Source of the DNA: UBA2330 sp049293015
GTDB lineage: Bacteria > Bacteroidota > Ignavibacteria > Tepidaquicellales > Tepidaquicellaceae
Assembly: GCA_049293015.1 (NCBI GenBank)
Contig: JBATSB010000141.1
Location: forward strand, 7,327-71,326
Direction of reading: 5' to 3'
Length of the DNA stretch: 64,000 nucleotides
Positions within the stretch are counted from its first letter, which is position 1; each line of letters opens with the position of its first letter. This document shows positions 38,061 through 46,082 of the stretch, in pieces. Under the pieces are notes generated by a model, which worked only from the letters and a program-made list of their open reading frames with translations, was not told the origin of the DNA and made no database searches. The translations under genes and the position numbers were made by a program.

Positions 38061-38415
38061 TTATTAAGGATAAGATTAAAATGAATTTGAATTTTAAAAA
38101 ACTTCTATATAAAATTAATATGAACTATCAGATCAATAAAAAATTTACAGTACCTTTACAACTGTAACACGGCGGCTTTGTTGTTGGTGACTAAAAAGTT
38201 TAATCGAATGAAATTTCAAATTCAAAATCCGAATCAAAACTTTTTAGAACACCAACTACGGCGAGAACGGTGAAATTTGTAATTCGTAATTTGGAATTTT
38301 GTAATTGCTATTTCTTTCGGCAACAACCCCCTTCGCTCCCCCTTTTTTAAGGGGGAAATAATTTCATATTATTCTGAACCGTGCTTTTAAAGATGAAATT
38401 TGTAACTCGTAATTT
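38061..38415. other. 355-base gap with several repeat types
   Basis: No gene seen. It holds a structured inverted repeat (38171-38262), AATTTGTAATTCGTAATTTG-like repeats (38272-38309 and 38393-38425, the last overlapping the end of the next gene) and a C-rich hairpin CCCCCTT/AAGGGGG (38338-38355). The hairpin has no T-run on either strand. Confidence 0.6.
38171..38262. repeat. Structured intergenic repeat, copy E
   Basis: Inverted repeat with arms containing GTTGTTGGTGACTAAAAAGT and, inverted, ACTTTTTAGAACACCAAC. It matches the family found at 45684, 54679, 58705 and 60110, though the arm ends differ. Loop about 35 bases, AT-rich. Confidence 0.7.
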
Positions 38416-39084
38416 TTAATTCTTAATTCTCTTAAAAACGTATCCGCCCTTTTCCGCTCCCCATACCTGAACATCATTTTCATCAAAACCTCTATCCCAG
38501 CTAATAATACGGTCAGCTAATACTTCCACTTCAGAAGTTGCATACTTTGCGCCGCGTAGTTCACTCTCACAGCCTTTACCTGTTGTGCCGCCTTCGTAAT
38601 GATCTTTTCCCATCATCGTGAGCGTCACTGTGCATCCTTCTTTTTGTGTAAGTGAATCAGAAGTAAGTGACGCCAGCGGTTCATCAAGTTTCCAGTCACC
38701 TGCAAATCTCAACGGATTATTAAATGTAAATACTGCACTTTCAAATCTTCCTTCGTAAGTTCTCGTGATCCTGTAAACCCTTTGTCTGTAAGGCTTATCC
38801 AATGCTTCCGCAGATGCCTGCTCTACATAGATCCAGTACTCATCAACAGCATTTTTATTTTCTTCTTCTTCCGTTGTCAAATTTTTCCATATCCTTTTCA
38901 TCTCAAGTCTGATATCAAAATAATCCGTGTCACTAATAGACTGCTCTTCGCTGCTGAAAGATCCTTCCATCAAATTCACAAGAGATTTCATATCAATGGA
39001 TTTCTGCTGTGACTCTGCTTTGTCTGCAACAAACATTGTTAGTACTGTCAGAACAAATATTAAATTTATGATTTTCAATTTCAT
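38416..39084 (-). CDS. CpcT/CpeT-family protein, exported
   Basis: 222 residues with a signal peptide (about 1-25). The conserved CpcT/CpeT features are present: LVNLMEGSFSSEEQ, EYWIYVEQA, PYRQRVYRITR, EGGTTGKGCESELRGA and SWDRGFDENDVQVWGAEKGG. In cyanobacteria the family attaches bilins to phycobiliproteins. No phycobiliprotein or bilin gene is in the window, so here the fold probably has another role, perhaps as a lipocalin-like binder. The start overlaps the purE stop by four bases (ATGA), so they are translationally coupled. Confidence 0.82.
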   Translation of the reverse strand: MKLKIINLIFVLTVLTMFVADKAESQQKSIDMKSLVNLMEGSFSSEEQSISDTDYFDIRLEMKRIWKNLTTEEEENKNAVDEYWIYVEQASAEALDKPYRQRVYRITRTYEGRFESAVFTFNNPLRFAGDWKLDEPLASLTSDSLTQKEGCTVTLTMMGKDHYEGGTTGKGCESELRGAKYATSEVEVLADRIISWDRGFDENDVQVWGAEKGGYVFKRIKN

Positions 39085-39587
39085 TTCTTTCTACTTACAG
39101 AATTTAATTTTTTATTTTTTGCCAGTGATTCTTTTCTGATCTTATCTTTGAATGAGATGACTTTCGCTAAGATCTTTTTATCAGAAATCCCGATGATCTG
39201 CGCAGCGAGTAGAGCTGCATTTTTTGAATTGTTGATTGATACTGTAGCAACGGGAACCCCGTATGGCATTTGTACAATTGACAGCAGCGAGTCAAGCCCT
39301 TGAAGAGATTTTGTATTTACGGGAACGCCGATCACAGGAACAGGTGAATAAGCAGCGCACATACCAGGCAGATGCGCCGATCCGCCTGCACCTGCAATGA
39401 TAACTTTTACTCCACGCTTATATGCATTCTTTGAATAGGATGCCATGAAATCCGGAGTCCTGTGAGCTGAAGTGATCTTGTATTCGTATGCGATTCCAAA
39501 TTCATCCAATACTTCACCTGCTTGTTCCATTACTGGCATGTCTGAATCCGAACCCATTATTATTCCAACTACCGGCTTATTTTTCAT
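39081..39587 (-). CDS. purE: N5-carboxyaminoimidazole ribonucleotide mutase
   Basis: A 168-residue class I PurE. The signature residues are in MGSDSDMPVM, SAHRTPDFM and AGAGGSAHLPGM. It converts N5-CAIR to CAIR in purine synthesis and normally works with PurK, which is not in the window. An AAGGA-like ribosome site lies close before the ATG, one of few clear ones here. Coupled by a four-base overlap to the CpcT-like gene. Confidence 0.95.
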   Translation of the reverse strand: MKNKPVVGIIMGSDSDMPVMEQAGEVLDEFGIAYEYKITSAHRTPDFMASYSKNAYKRGVKVIIAGAGGSAHLPGMCAAYSPVPVIGVPVNTKSLQGLDSLLSIVQMPYGVPVATVSINNSKNAALLAAQIIGISDKKILAKVISFKDKIRKESLAKNKKLNSVSRKK

Positions 39588-39596
39588 TTTCCTTTT

Positions 39597-41069
39597 TTAA
39601 ATTCTCTGAATGATCAGTAAAGTAAGATCGTCTCTCTGCACACTATCGCCTGTAAACTTTCTTACATCTCCTAATAATCCTTTAAGCATTTTTTCAGAAT
39701 CCAGTGTAGAATTATTATTCAGATATAATTCCAGATTGTCGAGACCATATTCTGTATTATTACTTTTCATTGCTTCGTTTACTCCGTCAGTATAAAAAAT
39801 TATCTTATCATCCTTTTTAAAATCTATCACGACTTCGTTATCACTATCATTAATATCTACTGTATTCATTGCGCCGAGAGCAATGCCATGTTTCTTTATC
39901 TTGAATATTTCTCCTGACTCACCTGAAATTTTATAAGGCGGCAGATGACCTGCATTAAAGAGTCTGCACTTATTATTTTTTGAATCGATGATCGCAATAA
40001 TGGCAGTGACAAACATTTTCCTGTTTTGCGTTTTTCTTATCATGCGGTTCAGCTTTTCCATAATAACTTTTGGATTGGAATGATCTTCCAATATCAGATG
40101 CATACAGCTTCTCAATCCGGAAAGAAGCAGCCCGCTTGCTACTCCATGTCCGGATACGTCGCATATGAAGAATCCGGTTTCTGTATTGGAAATTTTAAAA
40201 TAGTCAAAATAATCACCGCCTACTTCACTTGCCGGATTTGAAACTCCGGAAATTTTTATATCTCCAATGACGGCTTCATTCTCAGGAAGCATTGACAGCT
40301 GAATCTCTCTTGCATAGTTCAGCTCCTTTTTCATCCTCAGATTCTCATAATTTTTCTTATAATAAAAATCATATTGACCGTTAAAGTTTTTCTGCCTTTT
40401 CCGTTCTGCTATGAATGCACTGAAAAAAAGTATTGATCCTGTAAGTAAATTAGCGAATTGCTCACCTGCCTGAAATGGTTTTTGAAAAATAATAGTTAAC
40501 AAAATCGGAACCAGCAGTGCAATTAAAAATAGCTGAATGATCTCTGACCTTGAAAATCTGAATATCAAAACCATTATTCCGATAAAAATAAGATATGATA
40601 AAAAAGTATCGTCTTCATCACCACTTACTGTTACTTTTATATCTTCGTCTGCAAGTTCTTTTTTAAGTTCTTCGCCGCTTTTTTTACCTTCGGGAATATC
40701 ATTGTTGTCTTCATTGGGATAAAATATTTCAATTGAAATAAAAATAAGCATCTGAATTATCAGAAAAGCAAATATGCTTCTGCTGATATTCTTTATTCCG
40801 AAATATTTTTTGTAAAGAAGTCTTGTAACTATCAGCACTGATAAATTGATCAGTGAAATTATCAGTGATATATTTAAATATTCCTGTATCGCAAAATTAA
40901 TTATACAAATTATTAAACTAATTATTATAAAAATATTTAATACAACTCTGAATATTTTTAAATTTTTCTGATCTATTAATAATTTATATGCCTGCTCTCT
41001 TGGCAGCAACAAGTAATCATCAAATGATTCAATAGTATCAAGAGTATGTTTAGTATCTAAATTGTTCAA
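39597..41069 (-). CDS. Membrane-anchored SpoIIE/RsbU-type PP2C phosphatase
   Basis: 490 residues from a TTG start. About six membrane helices fill residues 45-225, then a short coiled linker leads to a PP2C_SIG/SpoIIE phosphatase domain: VGGDYFDYF, CDVSGHGVASGLL, FYTDGVNEA and RDDLTLLII carry the metal-binding Asp and Gly residues. Such proteins dephosphorylate anti-anti-sigma factors to control sigma factors. No sigma, RsbV or RsbW partner is nearby. Ends 9 bases before purE. Confidence 0.9.
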   Translation of the reverse strand: MNNLDTKHTLDTIESFDDYLLLPREQAYKLLIDQKNLKIFRVVLNIFIIISLIICIINFAIQEYLNISLIISLINLSVLIVTRLLYKKYFGIKNISRSIFAFLIIQMLIFISIEIFYPNEDNNDIPEGKKSGEELKKELADEDIKVTVSGDEDDTFLSYLIFIGIMVLIFRFSRSEIIQLFLIALLVPILLTIIFQKPFQAGEQFANLLTGSILFFSAFIAERKRQKNFNGQYDFYYKKNYENLRMKKELNYAREIQLSMLPENEAVIGDIKISGVSNPASEVGGDYFDYFKISNTETGFFICDVSGHGVASGLLLSGLRSCMHLILEDHSNPKVIMEKLNRMIRKTQNRKMFVTAIIAIIDSKNNKCRLFNAGHLPPYKISGESGEIFKIKKHGIALGAMNTVDINDSDNEVVIDFKKDDKIIFYTDGVNEAMKSNNTEYGLDNLELYLNNNSTLDSEKMLKGLLGDVRKFTGDSVQRDDLTLLIIQRI

Positions 41070-41181
41070 TAATTTATTTATTTATGCTGTTTAATAATTG
41101 GCAATCTGTGACAATATTATTTTAAAGGCATGAATTGACAAAAGTTAACGAGCTTAAGAAATAATTGTTGCCTCTGAATAA

Positions 41182-41466
41182 TTATTTGTCCTTATCCGGC
41201 GGGACGTATTCATCCGGAAGCTTTATACCGTCTCCGAAAAAGAATTCTCTCATCTGATCTTCAAATACTTTATCCGTAGCCGGTGAGGTCAGGTCCAGTC
41301 TGTATTCATTAACGATCATTTTAAAATGGTCAAGAAACAATTTAAATCCCTGCTTCGAGACACTGTCATATATCTTCTGTCCAAGCTCTCCGTCTATTGG
41401 CGGCTTGTCTAAACCTGGAAGCTCCTGTTCGAGTTTAATACATTTTACTAATCTTTCTTCAGACAT
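41182..41466 (-). CDS. YggX-like Fe(II)-trafficking/oxidative damage protection protein
   Basis: A 94-residue protein aligning with the YggX family: LVKCIKLEQELPGL at the start with the conserved Cys9, then GELGQKIYDSVSKQGF and EDQMREFFFGDG. YggX protects iron-sulfur clusters and may carry Fe(II). The C-terminal tail (IKLPDEYVPPDKDK) is longer than in E. coli. It lies 22 bases after the 5'-nucleotidase gene on the same strand. Confidence 0.85.
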   Translation of the reverse strand: MSEERLVKCIKLEQELPGLDKPPIDGELGQKIYDSVSKQGFKLFLDHFKMIVNEYRLDLTSPATDKVFEDQMREFFFGDGIKLPDEYVPPDKDK

Positions 41467-41488
41467 TATACTTTTTATATTTAAATTT

Positions 41489-43066
41489 TTATTTTGAAAT
41501 ATCTTTCATTCTTATATCAGCTACTGAATTAATTATTCCTTCGCTTTTTACCTGTTCTATGAAAAGATCCCTGTCCACAATTCCCGTATCCTCGACGTTT
41601 ATCTCTCCGGATACATCTCCGAAATATTTCGGAAACTGACTTCCGACAAAATTATTAGTCGAAAAACTGTAGATCATATCATCAGATACTTCTTTACCAT
41701 TCACCTGAATACTGACTATATAATTTCCTTTCGTACCATCTTTTGGATCATACTCAATATACAGTCCTGATATAATAATTTTATCTCCCGAACTTCTTTC
41801 ACCCGAAGTATCAAGACTCATAAAAATAAAATTCTCAAACATCTCTTTCAGCATTTTACCGGTGACATTAATTTTCACGATCGTATTCCCGAAAGGATTT
41901 ATCTCCCACATATCACCGATCAATATATCACCTTTATAAAGATCTTTTCTTATGCCGCCTGAATTCAGGAATGCGATGTCAGTACCTGTAACTCTCCTCA
42001 CCGCATCTGTTTCCCATTGACCGAGATTGCTTTCATTTGTATTTCCACGAACCCAGTCATTTTCAAGATGACCTATCACCGTGGATAGATAACCTTCTAT
42101 TTCCTCAAGCATCTTATCAACTTTCTCACCTGCAGCTTTGTCATTAATAGTAGAATCAAAAACTGTTTCAGTAAGCCATGTTTTATATTCGACTAGAGTA
42201 TCATTATCTCTGTCAACAACTAACTCCATCTGACCGAGATATCTTCCATAAGATCCCGCCTGCACTATCACGACATCGTTTTGAATAACCGGTTTAAAAA
42301 GCGGTGTATGAGAATGTCCGCCGACTATTATATCGATATCTTTATAAAATTTTTCCGCAAGCATTTTATCATTATCAACACCAACGTGAGTGAGAAGCAT
42401 TATAATGTCGCAGTCATTTTCCTTCATAAAATTAATGCCTTCAGTCACTACGGAATCTGTATTAAGCATTTTAATATCGCTGACATTTTTAGGCAGTGTA
42501 AGAGTCATCAGATCGAGAGCTGTCAGACCAATGATACCGATCTTTACCCCGTTCACTTCTTTAATTTTATATCTGTCAGAAACAGTTTTGTCCATAGTTA
42601 TAAGAAATGCATTAGCGCAGAGATGGTCAAATTCCGCAAGCATTAAAACAGAATCGAGTGCATACTGTCCATAATCAAATTCATGATTACCGATTACAAA
42701 TGCATCGAGACCGTAAAGATTCAGAAGTTCGATCTGTGATTTACCTCTGGTAATAGTCGAGATCGGAGAACCTTGAAAATCATCTCCGCCGTTGACAAGC
42801 AGCGTGTTACCGTTTCTGAATTTGTTAATATACCCAAGCATACCCGAAGTACCGCCGACTATATAAGAATTTTCTACTCCTGTTTCTTTATCTTTTTTTG
42901 TTACTTTATAAGGCTGATTCCTCGCATGAAAATCGTTCCAGTGTAAAATGGTGACATCTTTGTATTTTTGTGAATTTGTTTCGCTTTGAGAATCTGTATT
43001 CTGTGAAAAGGAAATACCTGAGATTGATAGAAATGGAAATAAAAGACTTAAAATTAATTTCTTCAT
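41489..43066 (-). CDS. Exported bifunctional metallophosphatase/5'-nucleotidase
   Basis: A 525-residue UshA/5'-nucleotidase protein with a signal peptide (about 1-21). The metallophosphatase domain has ILHWNDFHARN, GNHEFDYG and GGHSHTP; the C-terminal 5_nucleotid_C domain includes FLNSGGIRKD and EINPFGNTIVKI. It removes phosphate from nucleotides in the periplasm for uptake. Start at the ATG at 43066, 57 bases after the tRNA gene. Confidence 0.92.
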   Translation of the reverse strand: MKKLILSLLFPFLSISGISFSQNTDSQSETNSQKYKDVTILHWNDFHARNQPYKVTKKDKETGVENSYIVGGTSGMLGYINKFRNGNTLLVNGGDDFQGSPISTITRGKSQIELLNLYGLDAFVIGNHEFDYGQYALDSVLMLAEFDHLCANAFLITMDKTVSDRYKIKEVNGVKIGIIGLTALDLMTLTLPKNVSDIKMLNTDSVVTEGINFMKENDCDIIMLLTHVGVDNDKMLAEKFYKDIDIIVGGHSHTPLFKPVIQNDVVIVQAGSYGRYLGQMELVVDRDNDTLVEYKTWLTETVFDSTINDKAAGEKVDKMLEEIEGYLSTVIGHLENDWVRGNTNESNLGQWETDAVRRVTGTDIAFLNSGGIRKDLYKGDILIGDMWEINPFGNTIVKINVTGKMLKEMFENFIFMSLDTSGERSSGDKIIISGLYIEYDPKDGTKGNYIVSIQVNGKEVSDDMIYSFSTNNFVGSQFPKYFGDVSGEINVEDTGIVDRDLFIEQVKSEGIINSVADIRMKDISK

Positions 43067-43093
43067 AATTAAATACTGGAATTAAATTATTGA

Positions 43094-43108
43094 CGGAAAA
43101 TTTTTCCG
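43094..43108 (-). terminator. Short palindrome after tRNA-Pro
   Basis: 7-bp arms CGGAAAA and TTTTCCG with one base between, starting 15 bases beyond the 3' end of the tRNA. The loop is too small for a normal terminator stem and it may be chance, but it could slow polymerase or mark tRNA processing. Confidence 0.3.
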
Positions 43109-43122
43109 GCGTATACATCAAG

Positions 43123-43196
43123 TCGGGATGACTGGATTTGAACCAGCGACCTCCTCGTCCCGAACGAGGCGCGCTACCGAGCTACGCTACATCCCG
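43123..43196 (-). tRNA. tRNA-Pro (anticodon CGG)
   Basis: 74 bases folding as a full cloverleaf: acceptor arms CGGGATG and CATCCCG with discriminator A, D arm with GCTCGGTAGCGC, anticodon stem CCTCG/CGAGG enclosing TTCGGGA (anticodon CGG, reads CCG), and T arm GCTGG-TTCAAAT-CCAGT. CCA is not encoded. It is the only tRNA in the window. Confidence 0.95.
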
Positions 43197-43224
43197 AAAT
43201 CCTGATGAACAGGTTTTGTATGTG

Positions 43225-43232
43225 CAAATATA
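43225..43232 (-). promoter_or_regulatory. TAnnTTTG -7 box of the tRNA-Pro promoter
   Basis: On the minus strand reads TATATTTG, ending 28 bases before the first tRNA base. It matches the -7 element of Bacteroidota-type promoters. A clear TTTG at -33 is not seen. Confidence 0.5.
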
Positions 43233-43433
43233 ATTAATATATAGTTTGATTTAAATGAGAAATTGAGATTAGAATTATAATGATATCTATTTCCGTCCTA
43301 AAGGTCATTCATTAAAATTAATCTTGAGGCTAATTTATTCTTTGAATTCAAACCAGTTTATATAATTGTAAACTCTGAAAATATTTCATACATTTGTATT
43401 GGCTTTAAAGGAAAGTAACATATAAATAACCCG

Positions 43434-43631
43434 ATGAAATTTAAAGAGGTAATTAGATTGCTGAGAAATGATGGATGGTGTTTTGTATGACAGACAGGAA
43501 GTCATCAGCAATATCATCATGCAAATAAAAAGGGAACTGTAACTATAGCCGGAAAACCAAATGAAGATGTTCATCCAAAAACTTTAAAAAGTATTTTTAA
43601 ACAAGCACAAATTTTAAATAATAATTCATGA
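43434..43631 (+). pseudogene. hicA: hicA toxin gene with an in-frame TGA at codon 19
   Basis: From the ATG at 43434 the frame reads a standard HicA protein of 65 codons, except for TGA at 43488-43490 where the family has Arg (after GWCFV and before QTGSHQQYHH). A single CGA-to-TGA change would explain it. The catalytic His (codon 24, in GSHQQ) and the ending HPKTLKSIFKQA are intact. The final stop overlaps the hicB start (ATGA), as in working hicAB operons. HicA is an mRNA-cutting toxin; here it is probably silenced. Sequencing error is the main alternative. Confidence 0.85.
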
Positions 43632-43846
43632 AAAAAGAATTTCTGATAATAATTGAAAAAGGAAAGAATAATTATAGTGCTTACATACCAGATCTTCCGG
43701 GATGCGCTGCCACATCTGATTCTGAAAATAAATTATTAAAACTCATGGAAGAAGGAATTGAGCTTCATATAAAAGACATGAAAAGAAGGGGATACAAAAT
43801 TCCAACACCTACTACTAAGTCTGCTGTTATAGAGATAGCTGCTTAG
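43628..43846 (+). CDS. hicB: HicB-type antitoxin
   Basis: A 72-residue HicB protein: opening FLIIIEKGKNNYSAYIPDLPGC, the typical partial RNase H fold, then EGIELHIKDMKRRGYKIPTP. It has no added DNA-binding domain at the C-terminus, so it is the short form. It neutralises HicA by binding. The gene is intact even though the toxin frame is interrupted, and overlaps the hicA end by four bases. Confidence 0.88.
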   Translation: MKKEFLIIIEKGKNNYSAYIPDLPGCAATSDSENKLLKLMEEGIELHIKDMKRRGYKIPTPTTKSAVIEIAA

Positions 43847-44037
43847 AACTTAGAAATTATTTTAATAGAATATGCGGCTCAGTATTTAATTTCTGACCCG
43901 TTTTTTATACCCTCTTCAGAAAACAAATTTTGAACTTACTCTTTTTTTAATTTGTAAATCTTCAAACTTATTTATTTACTTTGATTGACATATAATTTAA
44001 TTATATTAAGAAAAAATTTACCCTCTGAATATCAATA

Positions 44038-44700
44038 ATGCTGATCCAGAAATTTTATAAAATTAAATTCCATATAGTTAAAACAGAATTTTCAAATACC
44101 GTGTTAAAATTATACAAAGTATTAATTCTTACTCTGTTAGTAATTTTAAATTTATCTGTTTCAAAATATTCTTATTCACAAAATAATTCAGGTAATAAAT
44201 TTACTGAATGGACTACATGGACTTTGTTTCAGACTATACCTTCCCCGACTTTTTATCAGGACAGAAACGAAGATGAATCGAGATTACAGTTCGGACTGAG
44301 ATGGCATGTTACTCCTTTTAATTATTCATTCAATGCAAACAAACTTGTACCGGCTGCGCAATTCTTCAAAGTAAATCCAGTGAGAAGATACGGCGGCTCG
44401 ATGGAGATCTTTCTGCAGCCTGAGTGGATGACAGGGGGTTTTCAATATTCAGATTTTAAAAGATTTAATCTTACTACAGGTGTGAGAGGATTTATTCCTC
44501 TCGAGGAAAGAGGAGAGTATCTTGCAATTTCACTGGGCGGTAAATATAATTTCCGTAAAAATAAACAGGATCAGAATATCGGGTACTATTCAGTCGAAGG
44601 AGGGATTTATACTTTTTTTGGAATACTTGGTCTGGTCGCAGATTATAATTTCACATCTCAAAGCTATTACAATATTTCTATTAACCTAAAATATTATTAA
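44038..44700 (+). CDS. Putative outer-membrane or periplasmic protein of unknown function
   Basis: 220 residues; an N-terminal hydrophobic helix (about residues 26-45, VLILTLLVILNLSVS) ending in YSYSQ looks like a signal peptide. The mature part has alternating strands with aromatic ends (FGLRWHVTPFNYSF, FNLTTGVRGFIPL, YYNISINLKYY), as in small beta-barrels, and ends in a tyrosine. No family recognised. The metallo-beta-lactamase-fold gene follows after 6 bases, so the two probably form an operon. Confidence 0.6.
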   Translation: MLIQKFYKIKFHIVKTEFSNTVLKLYKVLILTLLVILNLSVSKYSYSQNNSGNKFTEWTTWTLFQTIPSPTFYQDRNEDESRLQFGLRWHVTPFNYSFNANKLVPAAQFFKVNPVRRYGGSMEIFLQPEWMTGGFQYSDFKRFNLTTGVRGFIPLEERGEYLAISLGGKYNFRKNKQDQNIGYYSVEGGIYTFFGILGLVADYNFTSQSYYNISINLKYY

Positions 44701-44706
44701 TAGGTT

Positions 44707-45669
44707 ATGAAAAATTTTAACAGCATATTAATTTTCATACTCCTTTTATTAACTGCCTCAGGTTGCAGAGTTTTATATGACGTGGGAGATAACGTAAGAA
44801 GAAGTTTTACTTCGCCTAAAAAAATTAAAAACCGTATCAAAGATCCCATCAGACCCGGTGTAAAATTGTCAGCTCTCTGGGTCGGACATGCAACTATCCT
44901 GCTGCAGATGGGAGATAAAGTAATTATGACAGATCCTTTTCTTACAGACTTTATTGCTGAGATTCAGATGAGGATACAGGATCCGGGCATTGACATAAAT
45001 GATCTGAAGCAGTGTGACATTATTCTCATTTCACATTCACATTTTGATCATTTGAATTTCGGCAGTCTTGGGATATTAAATAAAAAATTTCCGGACGCTA
45101 CTCTCGTTTTTCCCGAAGCATTAAAAGAATTTATTCCTGTTTATGATTTCAAACTTTCACCTTTAAAAAAATCCGATTATAAAAAAAAGAAATACATCGG
45201 AGAATCAAAGATAATAGATGGAGTAAAAATAACCTGCGTCGCAGCTTATCACTGGGGCGGTCGATACGGACTTGACGGACTCCTGTGGGAGTATGACGGC
45301 TACTGCGGTTATTTAATTGAGTATGACGGTTACACAGTTTATTTTCCGGGAGATACTGCTTATGATAAGGAATTTTATAAATATCTCGGAGAGAATTATG
45401 AGATCGATCTTGAATTCATGCCGATAGGTCCTTGCTCAGACTGTACCGAAATCGACAAACCAAACCGCCATCTCTATCCCAAAGGAGCTTTGATGATCCT
45501 CGATGATTCAAAGGCAAAGTTAATGATACCTATGCATTACGGCACCATTGCCGAGCTGTCCGATCCCGAAGAGCCGAGAATAGTACTTGAAGAACTCATC
45601 CGCGAAAAACCTCAGTACAAAGACAAAGTAAAAATTCTTAAGATCGGTGAGCAGATTGTGATTGAGTGA
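44707..45669 (+). CDS. Metallo-beta-lactamase-fold lipoprotein (NAPE-PLD/UlaG-like)
   Basis: 320 residues with lipobox ASGC (Cys20). Metal motifs are HSHFDHLN, HWGGRYG, FPGDTAYD and MHYGT, in the order of NAPE-PLD/UlaG-type hydrolases. These cut phosphodiester or ester bonds with a two-zinc site. As a lipoprotein it would act in the envelope, perhaps on phospholipid; this is inference. Forms an operon with the barrel-like protein upstream. Confidence 0.87.
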   Translation: MKNFNSILIFILLLLTASGCRVLYDVGDNVRRSFTSPKKIKNRIKDPIRPGVKLSALWVGHATILLQMGDKVIMTDPFLTDFIAEIQMRIQDPGIDINDLKQCDIILISHSHFDHLNFGSLGILNKKFPDATLVFPEALKEFIPVYDFKLSPLKKSDYKKKKYIGESKIIDGVKITCVAAYHWGGRYGLDGLLWEYDGYCGYLIEYDGYTVYFPGDTAYDKEFYKYLGENYEIDLEFMPIGPCSDCTEIDKPNRHLYPKGALMILDDSKAKLMIPMHYGTIAELSDPEEPRIVLEELIREKPQYKDKVKILKIGEQIVIE

Positions 45670-46082
45670 TTTTATATTCGAGCCGCAGTTGATGTTCCAA
45701 AAAGTTTTGATACAAATTTTTTAATTTTTAGACTCATTCACTAAACTTTTTGGTCACCAACAGCATGCCTGATGTTAAGAAACTCTAATCTAAAGTTTTG
45801 ATCTGCATTTTTATAATATGAGAATAGTGACTGAGTTTTGAAAATTTTTAAGTTCGTCTGCAGAGATCATGTTCTAAGGCTGTTTGTGCTCAAAATTGAA
45901 AAAAAATTTTAAGAAGCATTGAAAAATTTTAACTGAATTACTTTATTAAATGAACATAAAATTAATCTGTACTATCCTAATTATTTGAATTCTACATATA
46001 AACGAATATTTATTTGTAAAATAAAATCAGATAATTTAATTTTGAGTAAAAGATTTTTAATAAAATAATCAAAAGAATTATC
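45670..46082. repeat. 413-base gap with structured repeat, copy A
   Basis: A hairpin at 45685-45764 has arms CAAAAAGTTTT and AAACTTTTTGG embedded in GTTGATG/CACCAAC outer arms. Similarity to copy D then continues to about 45900, where the second hairpin is decayed (GGCTGTTTGTGCTCAAAA). The remainder (45900-46082) is AT-rich and should hold the promoter of the next gene. No coding region. Confidence 0.75.

Noticed and set aside
38338..38355. CCCCCTT/AAGGGGG hairpin as a terminator
   Set aside because: No T-run follows on either strand and it lies among repeats more than 270 bases beyond the nearest gene start; treated as part of a repeat-rich gap.
43488..43490. TGA read as tryptophan or selenocysteine in hicA
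   Set aside because: Other genes in the window end in TGA, no selenocysteine hairpin is evident, and the family has Arg here, one base away from TGA.
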